A stretch of DNA of 64,000 nt, from the NCBI GenBank assembly GCA_019454045.1, contig SKCR01036784.1:124001-188000 (forward strand), read 5' to 3'. This document shows positions 46,181-56,129 of the stretch, in pieces. Source of the stretch: Zanthoxylum bungeanum (lineage: Eukaryota > Streptophyta > Magnoliopsida > Sapindales > Rutaceae). The notes below the pieces were generated by a model. The model worked only from the letters and a program-made list of their open reading frames with translations, had not been told where the DNA came from and did no database searches. The position numbers and the translations under genes are program-made. Position 1 is the stretch's first letter; every line of letters starts with the position of its first letter.

Positions 46181-46559
46181 AAGGTGGAGAATGTTAATGT
46201 GCAGTTGGTGTGATCCAAGAGGACCAAATTGATATTGTCTTGGAGTTTGTGGATGAGTGTGTCAAAAGCATCATGATGAGGGAGCTGAGTGAAGATTGGC
46301 GTGCTGATGTGTACATAATGCCAAAAACAGAATTTTGTTATTTTCTATTTTTTTTTTTGTTAAAGCAGTTTCCCAGATCAGTATATATAGCTAAGAGTTG
46401 CATAGATTTGCATAAAAAATCAGTATTCCATTCTCCTTTATTTTCCTTGCTCTTTGTTGAGTTGTAAAATTTGTAGTTCTTCTCTCATTGCCTGTATTTT
46501 ATTCTAAGTAAATCAATACAAAAAGTGTCTCATTTTCCCCTAATCTGTGAGCATCAGCA
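46181..46559 (+). repeat. Polypurine tract and 3' LTR of Copia A
   Basis: AAGGTGGAGAA (46181-46191) is followed by the LTR, 46192-46559, TGTTAATGTGCAG...GCATCAGCA. TATATATA at 46382-46389. The LTR-internal open frame at 46210-46467 is not a gene. Confidence 0.92.
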
Positions 46560-46722
46560 TTATCTACAATTAACCTAATATTTACAATAAATTTTTTATT
46601 ATAAAATTATAAAATTAAAATACCTTTATAATTATTTTTTATTATTAAATTATAAAATTAAAGTAATAAATTATTAACATAAGAAATCTATTACAATATA
46701 AAAACATAATCTAATATTAAAG
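46560..46722. other. AT-rich spacer
   Basis: Resembles the spacer left of element A (words like AATCTATTACAATATAAAAACAT). No feature seen. Confidence 0.5.
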
Positions 46723-47270
46723 TAGGGGTGGCAAAACGAATCAGTGAATCGAATTTGTATCGAATCCTAAACGAACTGAATCAAAATATGATAGATTCGT
46801 ATTCGATTCGTTTATTAAACGAATCATAATATCAGGATTCGTATTCGATTCGTTTATTAAACGAATCGTATACAAATATTTGTTTAGTCATGATATTATT
46901 TAATAAAATAATTCACCACACTTGATTTATATTAATTCTTCATAAATATATACATATGAAATATGTAATTAATATATTTACTAAAAATACTTCACCAAAT
47001 ATCGAAAATATTACTTTTTCTATGGTAATTAGTCATAATTTCTCGAATCTTAATTGAAAAATAACAAGAACTAATAACTAAAAATAATAAAATGAATCCT
47101 AAACGAATAAACGAATCAATGAGCTTAAATTCGTATTCGATTCGTTTAATAAACTAATCGAATCGAATTAACTCATTTATTAAACGAATCTATTTTTTCA
47201 AACCCGTATTCGCTTTAAAACGAATCGAATCGAACGAATAAATGAATCCTAACCCAAATTGCCACCCCTA
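46723..47270. mobile_element. hAT-like MITE
   Basis: 548 bp with terminal inverted repeats TAGGGGTGGCAA / TTGCCACCCCTA, typical of small non-autonomous hAT elements in plants. Subterminal parts hold repeated GATTCGTATTCGATTCG and the hairpin word GATTCGTTTATTAAACGAAT, twice near the left end and in variant form near the right end; the centre is AT-rich. No coding. An 8-bp target duplication is not obvious (TATTAAAG versus TACACTTA). Confidence 0.8.
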
Positions 47271-47729
47271 TACACTTATATATAAGAACATGAAAATCTA
47301 TAAAACCCCAAATTGCTAATATAAATATAAAAATGAGTGAAAATATGACCTATGTTGAAATAACAGCTGACGATGGTTATAATAGCAACGATGAGGTATG
47401 GATGGTGATAAGCATTTGTTTATATCATTTATTTTATCTTCATGTAATCAATTTCACATTATAAAGCAACTTAATTTTCAACTTTATAATTGAAGATAAG
47501 TATCTTTAATACGTAATCTAACTGGACAATTCTTTTTATCTAATTGGACAAAACAACTTATGCTTTTAGAACATAACAAATAATTGAATTTTATTTTGAC
47601 AAAACATTTATCTTCATATAATGATATAAGTGTCTATATCTGGTTTTGGGATAATACTATTATATCAGTATGTTTCTTCCTTGTACTAATTTCTTCCAAT
47701 ATATCTTCAATGGAAAAATATTTTTAAAA
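47271..47729. other. AT-rich spacer
   Basis: No reading frame, repeat or RNA gene that I can support. Confidence 0.5.
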
Positions 47730-47894
47730 TTAGTTTAATTTCTCTAAGAAAGAGAGAAGTAACTTGGTTAGAATCGATGAGACTTGTAGGGGTGATGTCT
47801 TGCATATAAGTATCCCGAACATATACCGCATGCAAAATATCATGACCCTGCCACTGCAGTCATAAACATCTAAACCGTGCTCTGATACCAACTT
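47730..47894 (-). mobile_element. Remnant of gypsy F internal sequence with tRNA-Met PBS
   Basis: On the minus strand TGGTATCAGAGC (47879-47890) follows the LTR end by four bases, the standard arrangement of chromovirus-type gypsy elements. About 150 bp of leader remains (ACGGTTTAGATGTTTATGAC...), and then the element is lost. Confidence 0.7.
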
Positions 47895-48455
47895 TGTCAC
47901 ATCCCAATATATCTGGGACGTGGCCGACATGAGACGACTTGACCATCCCCTAAGCCTTTAACCTCCTTTAACCTGACCATGCAATAAATGACTGGACTTA
48001 GATTAAACATGTATCTTTATTGCCAATAACACACATACAATCATATACATATATAATGACCTACCAATGTATATATTTATTGGCCAAACATACGTATACT
48101 TGTTTAATGTCTCAAAACACGGTAATACATATACACAATATAATGCACATAATCTTGTTCGGGCATTTGACATATCCTGACAACTATACATGATATGTGG
48201 ACCTCGTGACATGCATGCCTAATGATTGCAGCTGGTCCCCATCTTCTCCGAGTCTGATAGTCTAAAACCTGGATTTATGCCTATCATGGCTACTACTGAA
48301 CCTGCAACCACAATTGAAACCCGGGGGGAAGGTAAGTCGTTTATACAACATAGTGAGTGAATACTAATAGTAAAAACAACATAAAATATTTAATCTGCGT
48401 GGAAACCGAGCTGTAATCTGCTGCAGCCTCTAAAATGTCAAACGTTCAAGGTTGC
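47895..48455 (-). repeat. LTR of gypsy F, 3' part
   Basis: On the minus strand the LTR ends ...TTGGGATGTGACA at 47895. The left side reads ...AACGTTCAAGGTTGC and is broken by element G at 48456. It continues at 59540. Confidence 0.75.
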
Positions 48456-49743
48456 TGACACGCTCAAAAAATGGTTCTTTACTCCCAAGTATAAGAGTGT
48501 CGAAGTAATAAAATAACCCGGTAAGACCGGGGCCGATCCACATGAAATAGATTTAGTAAAATAAAATAATTATCTGAATGAAAAATAAAAAAGCTGGATT
48601 GTTTGAAGTGATTGGAAATTTTAATTTAAACTGCAATAATAAAATAAAATATTGGGGGTTAGGGGATCCACTTTTAATATTTTAAATTTAGAAATCTCAC
48701 TTTTTATAATATGTAAATTGTCATTATTACCCAATTAATTTATTTCAGGAATTAGTTATGCCAAAATAAATAAATTTAGCCATAAAGGCAGTGATAACTT
48801 TTGTCTATAACAAATCCAGTTAAGTACTCAATTATGCCAAATAAATAAAATCAGTCATATAGACGGTAACAAAGTTTGTCAAAAATTAATCCAAAATTAA
48901 ATTAAATATTAATCATTAGATTACAATTTATATATTATAATATAAGTGAGATTAATCTAAATTTTCATATTAAAAGCTTCACCATTTTCCCAGCAAAAAG
49001 AATTTAGCTACTCATAATTTGAATAAAAACACACATAATTTTATTACTGAAAAAATTACAAAAAAAGACTTACAAAAATAAAACACACAAGAGTTGGATC
49101 CCTTCACAAAATTATAGAGAGAATCGTGTGAAGGAAGCCGAGCAAATAAGGTGTTGAGCTCCTCTATATATAGCAAGATGTGCTCAACATCTCCTGACAA
49201 TCGTCAAAGACAATTGCAATGCAATTTTCAAGGTGGAAGGGTATCCACCGAAAGGTGGATGTGACCCTCCACCAAATATTTGTTCAATTTATTATTATTA
49301 TTATTATTTATATAATTACAAATGACACATTTTAGATTTTTTGTCAATTTCGGTATTAAAAACTTCAGAATTAGAGAATCTTGACAGCAGTAAAGTTGTA
49401 GATCTTTGAATCTTCTTTCATCTAGAACATGAATTACTTCAATCTAATATCAGAGTAAAAATTTATGACCAAAATACGAAAATCACATAGGGTTGGAATT
49501 TCTGAATTTGTATACTGTTAGAACGCCCTTTTAAGTTTTTGGCTTCCAAAATCCAAATGTCATGTCCAATTTTCTAATTATGCATCCAAAGTATTATTTA
49601 ATCTACATAAGAAATAAAAATCACAATAAAAATATATAAAATATAAATTTAATTATTATACTAAATTAATGGGATTAATGAAACTACAAGTGTAAAATGA
49701 TTGATTTTTCTTTTAATAAATGTGCGTTTTTTAGTGTTCATCA
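48456..49743 (-). repeat. 3' LTR of G
   Basis: 1288 bp. On the minus strand it starts TGATGAACACTAAAAA. It pairs with 58337-59534 but has extra bases, for example an ATT microsatellite near 49290-49310. Contains two related ~60-bp units around 48740-48870 (TTATGCCAAA-TAAATAAA...), the same design as in H's LTR. Confidence 0.9.
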
Positions 49744-50388
49744 AACCCCCCCCAACAACTTATTACTAGTCCCTAGTAACTTAAGTGGAAAACTTTAAAA
49801 ATATAAATTTTTATCCAAATTAATAATTGTTTTCTTTCTTTCTAAATGATCAAACAAGTAAATTCTCCTGTACTTTTTACCATTCTTCCATACACACATA
49901 AAACAATGTATCAATCAATTCATTGTGCCGACAATTACATTAGAGTTCACACTTTTTGGCAATAAAATTTTATTTATAAATAAAAAATATTTTTTTTTAT
50001 TTTTTTTAAATAAAAATAATACATCTTCAACCCTTGTAACGAACTTTGGGCCAGTGACTCCCAAACCAGTTGGCTTTAGGACACTAGGTGTTAAGACACC
50101 CTTACAGACTTAATTTCTCGTATCTCAGATATTAAAAAGATAAAGTGTCTGATTTCTTTAAGCTTTCTCTTTAACCCCTGTAACGAGCTTTGGGTCAGTG
50201 ACTCACAGACCAGTTGGTCTTAGGGCATTAAGTGTTAAAACATCCATACAGACTTAATTGCTTGAGTTAGAGAGGCTACGAAATCGAACTTATTCACACA
50301 TTTTTTAATTAAACTAACTCAAGCTCTATCATTTTACACGAACAATCACTGCTTGCTAAGGCAAAATGTCCGGTTACTAAGTAAAAGT
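49744..50388 (-). other. Polypurine tract and subterminal region of G with a 144-bp-period repeat
   Basis: On the minus strand GGGGGGGGTTTGA abuts the 3' LTR (polypurine tract, 49744-49753). Further in are two copies of an 85-bp unit, 50031-50115 and 50175-50259, each with GTAACGA(A/G)CTTTGGG and CCAGTTGG(C/T)TTTAGG. The rest is AT-rich and non-coding. Confidence 0.7.
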
Positions 50389-52990
50389 TGTTGGGGTTTT
50401 GGGCAAAATACCCGGGTTACGCAGCGGAACGCAGGAAAATCAAATTTTCCCATTTCTTTAATTTTTATTGGGTAATTAAAATAAAATTATTTATTTTAAT
50501 CACTCAATACTCAAAAACATAAAATTTTAACCCGGAAATCATAATTTCACTAAATTACCATAAAACCCCAAAACTTTCCATTTTCATCATTTTAGTCCTA
50601 AGTTGTTCAAAACAAGCTTAGGTGGTTTTCGATCACAACAAAAATGATTTGTACATCAAATATACATTAAAAAAAATCTAAAAAATTTCAGATTTTTTAG
50701 TAATTACGGAAATGCCCATAAACTTTGCATTTTGATCATTTTAGTCCTAATTTGTCAAATACATAATTAGGTGATTCCCAATCACTACCAAAATGATTTA
50801 TACATGTCATACATGTCAAAATATAAATTACAATTCAAGAAAATAATTTTTCCAAAATTACCGAATAGATCCCTCAACTTTCCAAAAATTACACTTTAGT
50901 CCAAATCGGTTCAAAACCATTCAAGATCAAGTCCAATCAACACCAAAATTAATATGCATCATATATACATCATTAATTAACACATATATGAAAAGCCCCA
51001 AATTTGGAGTGGGTTATGAACCCTAATTTTACAATTTCAATAAATTGACAAATTAACACCAAATTAATTAAATTCAACACTTTAATTCAATTCCCACAAC
51101 ACCAAACAAGTCTCACCATCATGAAACAACTCAGGAATAATTCTAGGTCATTTATGAGTGGCTAAGTAAATCTAGAATGGCAACTCACCATCAAATGGCA
51201 AAAAGAATACAAATAAACAAATTTCATGCATTCTTTGTACATATAAATGCTTCAATCTTTCTATCAAGTTCCCAACCATCAAAATAAATCCACAAAAGAG
51301 TAGAGAAGAAACTAAGCTACACATATTGCAGCCTAGTATCATAGAAGCAATTTTCATGAAGAAGAAAGCAAGAAAAACTTACAAAATTCCTTGATTTTCC
51401 AAGCTTTCTCTTATTTCTTCTCTCTTTTTCTCTCAACTCCCTTTTATATTTGATCTAGGGTTCTTAGATAATGAAACAAAAAAGAAAAAGATGACTTATA
51501 TATTTTCCTCTTTGTGGTCGAAAATGAGGAAGAATAATAGCTAAGCAATTTTCAATTTTTATTTCATTAATTAATGTTGGAAAAATGATTTAATTAAAAA
51601 TGTAGTATTTATCCATTAAATACCACACTTGGATTAATTCAATCACGCCACTTATACCAATAAGAAATGGCCATTCCAATCAATAAAAGAAAGCCATTTT
51701 TCTTACTTTAAAAAAGTAAGAATGATATTTATTATTTAATTAATTTAATTATTTAACATTTAAATAATCAAATAATTAAATACAAACATCTTAAATATAT
51801 GTATTATATTTACATTAAATAATCAAAATACATATATTAATAATAAATATCAAATATCACAATTTGACATTTAATAAATGGCCGAAAGATCCCAAACTCA
51901 TGTATTATCGTTTAATCATTAAACGACTTGTAAATAATCAGTATTATTTATGAAAGTTGTCTTAGTGCTCTACGAGTATGTTTCATTAGCGAGACTCTTT
52001 AGATTCAGGCATATCCGTCATGAAATCCAATTTCGTGTCCATAATATACCCACCCATAAATTATGACGAACACGGATAAACTCGCTGAATCATACAGGTC
52101 GAGATCATCGCATACGTATAATCCATCTGTCACATGTATTTGGATTATCCCAAAGATATAGATAAAAACTTCAAACCTCTATAGGTATAATCTCGTCGAC
52201 GATTCTATTAGCAATCTCTTAATAACACTTAGAACTTACTTCTATAGTGTACCACGGGCCCATGGATTTAACAGATTGTTAATTGCACATTGAATATCTA
52301 TGCTCTGTATATAGAACTGACAGATCCTATCTTGATACGCACAAGATATCCTGAGGATTAGTCCACACCCAACGAACAGGCAGAGGTCTGATCTAAATAG
52401 ATCGGTGACGTGACTACCATCAAAGTGTGGAGGATACATCATACATCCATTCTGGTATCTCAAGTCGAATGACCATTATTCTCACTCAACCCGAGAAGAT
52501 TCCTTTTGACATTGGTGTACCATATATTAGGAAATCTTCGATGAGCCGTTCAGTGTTTATCCACTATAAACACATATACGTCTATATATACGAGTCTCTC
52601 CAGACTCATGGTTCATTGGGATAAACCATCAGACCAAGTCTCGATATACGACGTGTACTGGTCTCAGCAGATTTTACTAACCGGCCCGTGTTAGTAAATC
52701 TTGACCAGAGACTTTATTTGATAATATACTTCTAGTAGTGACACTTCCCAATATCAATTACAAACTACTTTGTAACTGTGCACTACATTATATATTATCG
52801 GGTTTTTATCTAATATATACATATCACTAAATCATATTTAGTTTCAATCTAATCGTAATTAGATCGAATATGTATATAAAAGCAAGAAGTATTACCATAA
52901 ATAAGTAATATTATGGAAAAATAAATTGTTCGTATTCATGAATCGGACATGAATACAATCCGGATGGCACTCTGAGCACCAACCATAACA
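50389..52990 (-). mobile_element. Solo-LTR-like block inside G
   Basis: 2.6 kb bounded by TGTTGGGG and CCATAACA. On the minus strand it reads TGTTATGGTTGGTGC...CCCCAACA, the look of a long Copia LTR. No PBS follows and no protein domain is present, so it is best read as a solo LTR. The sequence TTGGGCAAAATACCCGGGTT near its edge and ACGCAGCGGAACG are words I associate with Copia LTRs. No matching 5-bp flanks (AAAGT versus ATTTT), so the boundaries may be slightly off or damaged. Confidence 0.55.
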
Positions 52991-53603
52991 ATTTTTTTTT
53001 GAATAAAAACACAAATTACATTGCCTTTAGGTGTTACCTCCAACAAATTAGAGAACTGAATATTACAAAATTTTCAGTTACAACCCATGATCATATGTTA
53101 CCGTGTATGTAGATAATACCTATCAAATGTGCATATGAAGATCAAATTTAATCAATATTATGGAGAATTCAAAAATTTAAATGATTCAAAAGAAAAGAAA
53201 CAAAAATAACTTGTTACGAATTAAATTGAGATACATCCCAGGAGCGAAAACTCCTTACACTGCCATCTCCGAACAACAATTCTACTTGGTTAGTCAAAAA
53301 TTTATTGTTAGTTTGTGTGTAGTTTTTTTTTTTTGAAAAACACAAAAGAAAATTAACACAAAACACTTTTTTTTTTCCACACAAAATAACAACAATGCAA
53401 AAACAACACAAAAGAAAACTTTTTTAAATGATAAACATAACAACAAAACATTAAAACAAAAACTATCTAGTCAATTATCCCCTCCCCCAACCAATTTGAG
53501 ACATTGTCCCCAATGTCTGAAAAAGAAGAAGTAGAGTTTGGAAGACATCATCTGGTTAGTATGGAATTAAAAATTGAATCTATGACTATTTAAAAGAAAA
53601 AAA
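52991..53603 (-). other. Non-coding 3' region of G after the captured genes
   Basis: On the minus strand ATTGGGGACAATGTCTC and GGTTGGGGGAGG occur near 53480-53515. Such words usually follow the last reading frame of Athila/Tat elements. So G's own 3' structure begins directly after the LOG copy. Confidence 0.6.
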
Positions 53604-54250
53604 TTAGAGATTAAGATTCAAGTCTACTCTAAGCTTCGTGCTACGATTGTTACCAGACAAGTTCAACTTGGAAAGAATGAGGTCGATTTTTGGTTCATAA
53701 GTTAAGAGTTGGTCAATTAAATCGTCAGTTTTTCTTGTAGTTAGGAATATATCTTTTACCAATTTTGAAATAAACCCATTTCTTTTGGCATCCTCAATAA
53801 ATACAAAAAGAAAATCGAAAAAGCCATTAACATTAAGTAGTCCAATGAGTTTTTGGTGAATGTTCAAGTTTGCCTATGATGCAACTGTGAATATTTCTTC
53901 TAACGTGCCCAGCCCACCTGGTAAAACAATAAAAGCGTCATCATGATTGATCATTTCAGTAAGTCTTTTAGACATACGTGAGATAATGTATTCTTCTCCA
54001 TTTGATTTTTCGATGAGGTTTTCCTCTGTTAAGGGTTTTGGAATGATCCCCAAAACTTGAATGTCACCTTCTTGCACGGCTTTTGAAACACATCCCATCA
54101 ATCCAAGATTGCCACTGCCATATACTAAGTGCATATTTCTTTCTATCATAACTCTACCCAATTCTTTTGCAGCCTCAACAAATTCTGATTTAGTTCCAAA
54201 GCTAGTTCCATAAAACACACAACGACTAGTCTTCTTGAAGTTGTCTATAT
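53604..54250 (-). pseudogene. LOG: Intronless LOG-family copy (cytokinin riboside 5'-monophosphate phosphoribohydrolase) inside gypsy G
   Basis: LOG enzymes release active cytokinin from its nucleotide in the cytosol. The frame reads, from about 54245: NFKKTSRCVFYGTSFGTKSE, LVYGSGNLGLMGCVS, QVLGIIPKPL, an Arg in MSKRLTEM, then the family signature PGGLGTLEEIF near 53900, NIHQKLIGLLNVNGFFD and a C-terminal tail to TAA at 53604. It spans nearly the full family length, about 200 codons, without an intron, although plant LOG genes normally have several. Defects: one in-frame TAG near 53866 where relatives have Trp, no ATG, and an in-frame TAG about 40 bases upstream of the homology. It is in the same orientation as G's gag. 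Likely an expressed mRNA piece taken up during reverse transcription. Confidence 0.85.
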
Positions 54251-54638
54251 TTTTGTTCTTTCTCTAATCTAGATGTGTTGAAGAGAAAAATGACGAGTTG
54301 TATTATGGACCCTGAAAAAAGGTGAGTAATAAAAGCACTAGTACCTGCAAAATGATATTTGTTAGATGAACAGTAAAATAGATCATGAAAGTCAAAAAGT
54401 TTAGCTATTGTCGGCAAAAGTAAAGGAAATCAAAACAGTAAATTAAAGTAAATTACAACAGTAATTTAAAATAAATGAAATCAAAGCAATAAATTAAAAA
54501 ATATGTACTGGTAGTTGTGATTGTGGCTCACATATTCCTCTAGTTTTACGTCCAGTAACGGCTTAAACGCCCTCTGTGGGTCGGAGATATGCTTCCCATC
54601 TAATTTTATTATAAATTGGCAAACAAGGTATTTTAAAG
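54251..54638 (-). other. Linker between the two captured segments
   Basis: AT-rich with stops in all minus frames. A short minus frame at 54226-54417 overlaps the LOG start and has no recognisable domain. Nothing else seen. Confidence 0.5.
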
Positions 54639-55140
54639 TCAGATTTCCGAGACTGTATTGTTATCTTTCTTTTTGAAATAGTGTATGAAAATTATGAATA
54701 CTTGATGAACATGTCCACTAGGATGCTTCTCAAGAGTCAGTGATATATCATCTAAAGAGTCCTTACTCAAGCCATCTCTAATGAATTGAATTTTATCTTC
54801 GCGATTGTCAGACATCATTTCTAAAGAACGACAATGAGTGTTGCACGTCCAGCATGCGTATTTATAACAAACACCTAATTGTTTAGCTCTTCATTTTTTT
54901 AGCATAAATATTTTTCTCTAAACCAGACATGTAAGAAATGAAAGAGTCAGATGACTCACCTTCCAAGCAAACCTTTGCTTCAATTACCCAACAAATATAA
55001 CTAGGAATACCATGGATCATAAAAAGCCTCATTCGTTCGGTGTGTGCTTTGTAAATTTTCATCAAAGCATTTTTAGGGAGAGAAGGAAAATATCTGTGGA
55101 GTTTTGCAAGAGTTTCTTCCATACCTTGATGGCTTCATTC
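54639..55140 (-). pseudogene. Unidentified host-like coding segment in gypsy G
   Basis: Begins at about MEETLAKLHRYFPSLPKNAL (ATG at 55120-55122) and stays open through HGIPSYICWVIEAKVCLEG to 54883. After a run of seven A near 54897 the same protein continues in the next frame: QLGVCYKYACWTCNTHC, IQFIRDGLSKDSLDDISLTL, HPSGHVHQVF, ending with TGA at 54639. Roughly 160 codons with one frameshift. The Cys cluster C-x4-C-x2-C-x3-C could bind metal. It is not gag or pol of any gypsy lineage I know. Codon-like constraint and position beside the LOG copy suggest a captured plant gene; I cannot name the family. Confidence 0.6.
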
Positions 55141-55149
55141 TGGAAGTAT

Positions 55150-55360
55150 TTTTCCTTCTTGATCGCTTATGATAGATGAAGAAATTTCCACAGGGTGGGT
55201 TTTGTTCATCTCCAAGAGATGCATACTTCAATTCTTCTGACAAAATCTTTAATTCCAAATTGGGCCTCATGTTTTTCTTCTTCCAGTATTCCAAGTTCCT
55301 CAAGATTTTGCTTCTATCCATAATCTTCCAGTATTTGTGTAGAATCAAATAAAAAATCAT
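55150..55360 (-). pseudogene. Start of pol in G, truncated
   Basis: Contains LELKILSEELKYASLGDEQN and, one frame over, VEISSSIISDQEGKIL. This matches the stretch just before reverse transcriptase in H (LELKLLPSHLRYAFLGN..., SSLTLEQEEKLLRVL at about 31820-31940). The homology ends there, and a TGA near 55138 follows within a few codons. The host-like segment begins at this point. Confidence 0.7.
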
Positions 55361-55463
55361 TAGAAATATCTGAATCTAATTGTGTACTTGATTCAAGAAA
55401 ATTAGATGTACAAATTTTTATAAGATCAGATAAATTTCTCTGAATATATTCATCCACAATTGG

Positions 55464-56126
55464 TTAAATTATTTCTATATTCTCGTCTTCACTATCCTCA
55501 TTGTATGGTTTTTTGCATATGTTAAAAATATTAAGCTTCAATATCATATTACCAAATGACAAATTCATGATTCTATTCCTGCAATTAATTAAAAAATTAG
55601 TTGTTGTTAAAAATAAACAACCAAGTATTACATGAATTGGCTTATAACTGTCAGTTACAAGTTGTGTTTCCAAGACAGTAAAATCCATATGATATATGAA
55701 TTTATTGACTTGTATTAACACGTCTTCCACAATTCCTTTCGGTACCTTGATTGATCTATCGGCAAGTAAAAGAATAGTTGAGGTTGGTTTTAACTCGCCA
55801 ATATTAAGTTGTTGGTAAACCGAAAATGGAAGCAAATTGACACTGGCTCCAAGATCAAGCAAAACATGTTCAATTTTTTGATTTCCAATAATACATGAAA
55901 TAGTTGGACAACCAGAGTCCTTGTATTTTAATACATTACTGGTTGAGAGAATGAAACTTACCTGTTCAGCTAGAAAAGTTTTATTTCTTACCTGATGTTT
56001 CCTTTTAACGGTGCACAAATCTTTCAGAAATTTGGTATAAGATGGTATTTGTTGGATGACATCTAACAAATGAATATCGACCTTTACATGTTTGAATATT
56101 TCATATAACTTTGGGGAATGGTTCAA
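55464..56126 (-). pseudogene. Protease region of G
   Basis: Open for 220 codons. IPSYTKFLKDLCTVKRKHQV, then LLDLGASVNLLPFSVYQQL with the catalytic Asp in D-x-GA, ADRSIKVPKGIVEDVLIQVN, and VILGCLFLTTTNFLI. It parallels the protease of H (31025-31498) block by block. The Arg-Pro in ILGRPF is replaced by Cys-Leu here. This is the best-preserved G frame. Confidence 0.87.
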
Positions 56127-56129
56127 TTT

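Larger units (their letters stand above)
1585..46559 (+). mobile_element. Copia retrotransposon A, split by a 40-kb nested insertion
   Basis: Two 368-bp LTRs (1585-1952 and 46192-46559) bracket gag, protease, integrase, reverse transcriptase and RNase H in Copia order. The RNase H frame stops at 5914, where element B begins, and resumes exactly in frame at 46035 after B. This joins the two halves into one element whose own length is about 4.85 kb. All frames are broken by stops and shifts. No clear 5-bp duplication is visible at the outer ends (ATATT on the left, TTATC on the right). Confidence 0.93.

Noticed and set aside
46210..46467. 85-codon frame in A's 3' LTR
   Set aside because: LTR sequence; broken in the 5' LTR copy.
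49290..49310. ATT microsatellite in G's 3' LTR as a separate feature
   Set aside because: Simple slippage within the LTR; mentioned there only.
53604..54250. LOG copy as a functional gene
   Set aside because: In-frame stop at a conserved Trp, no start codon, and an upstream in-frame stop.
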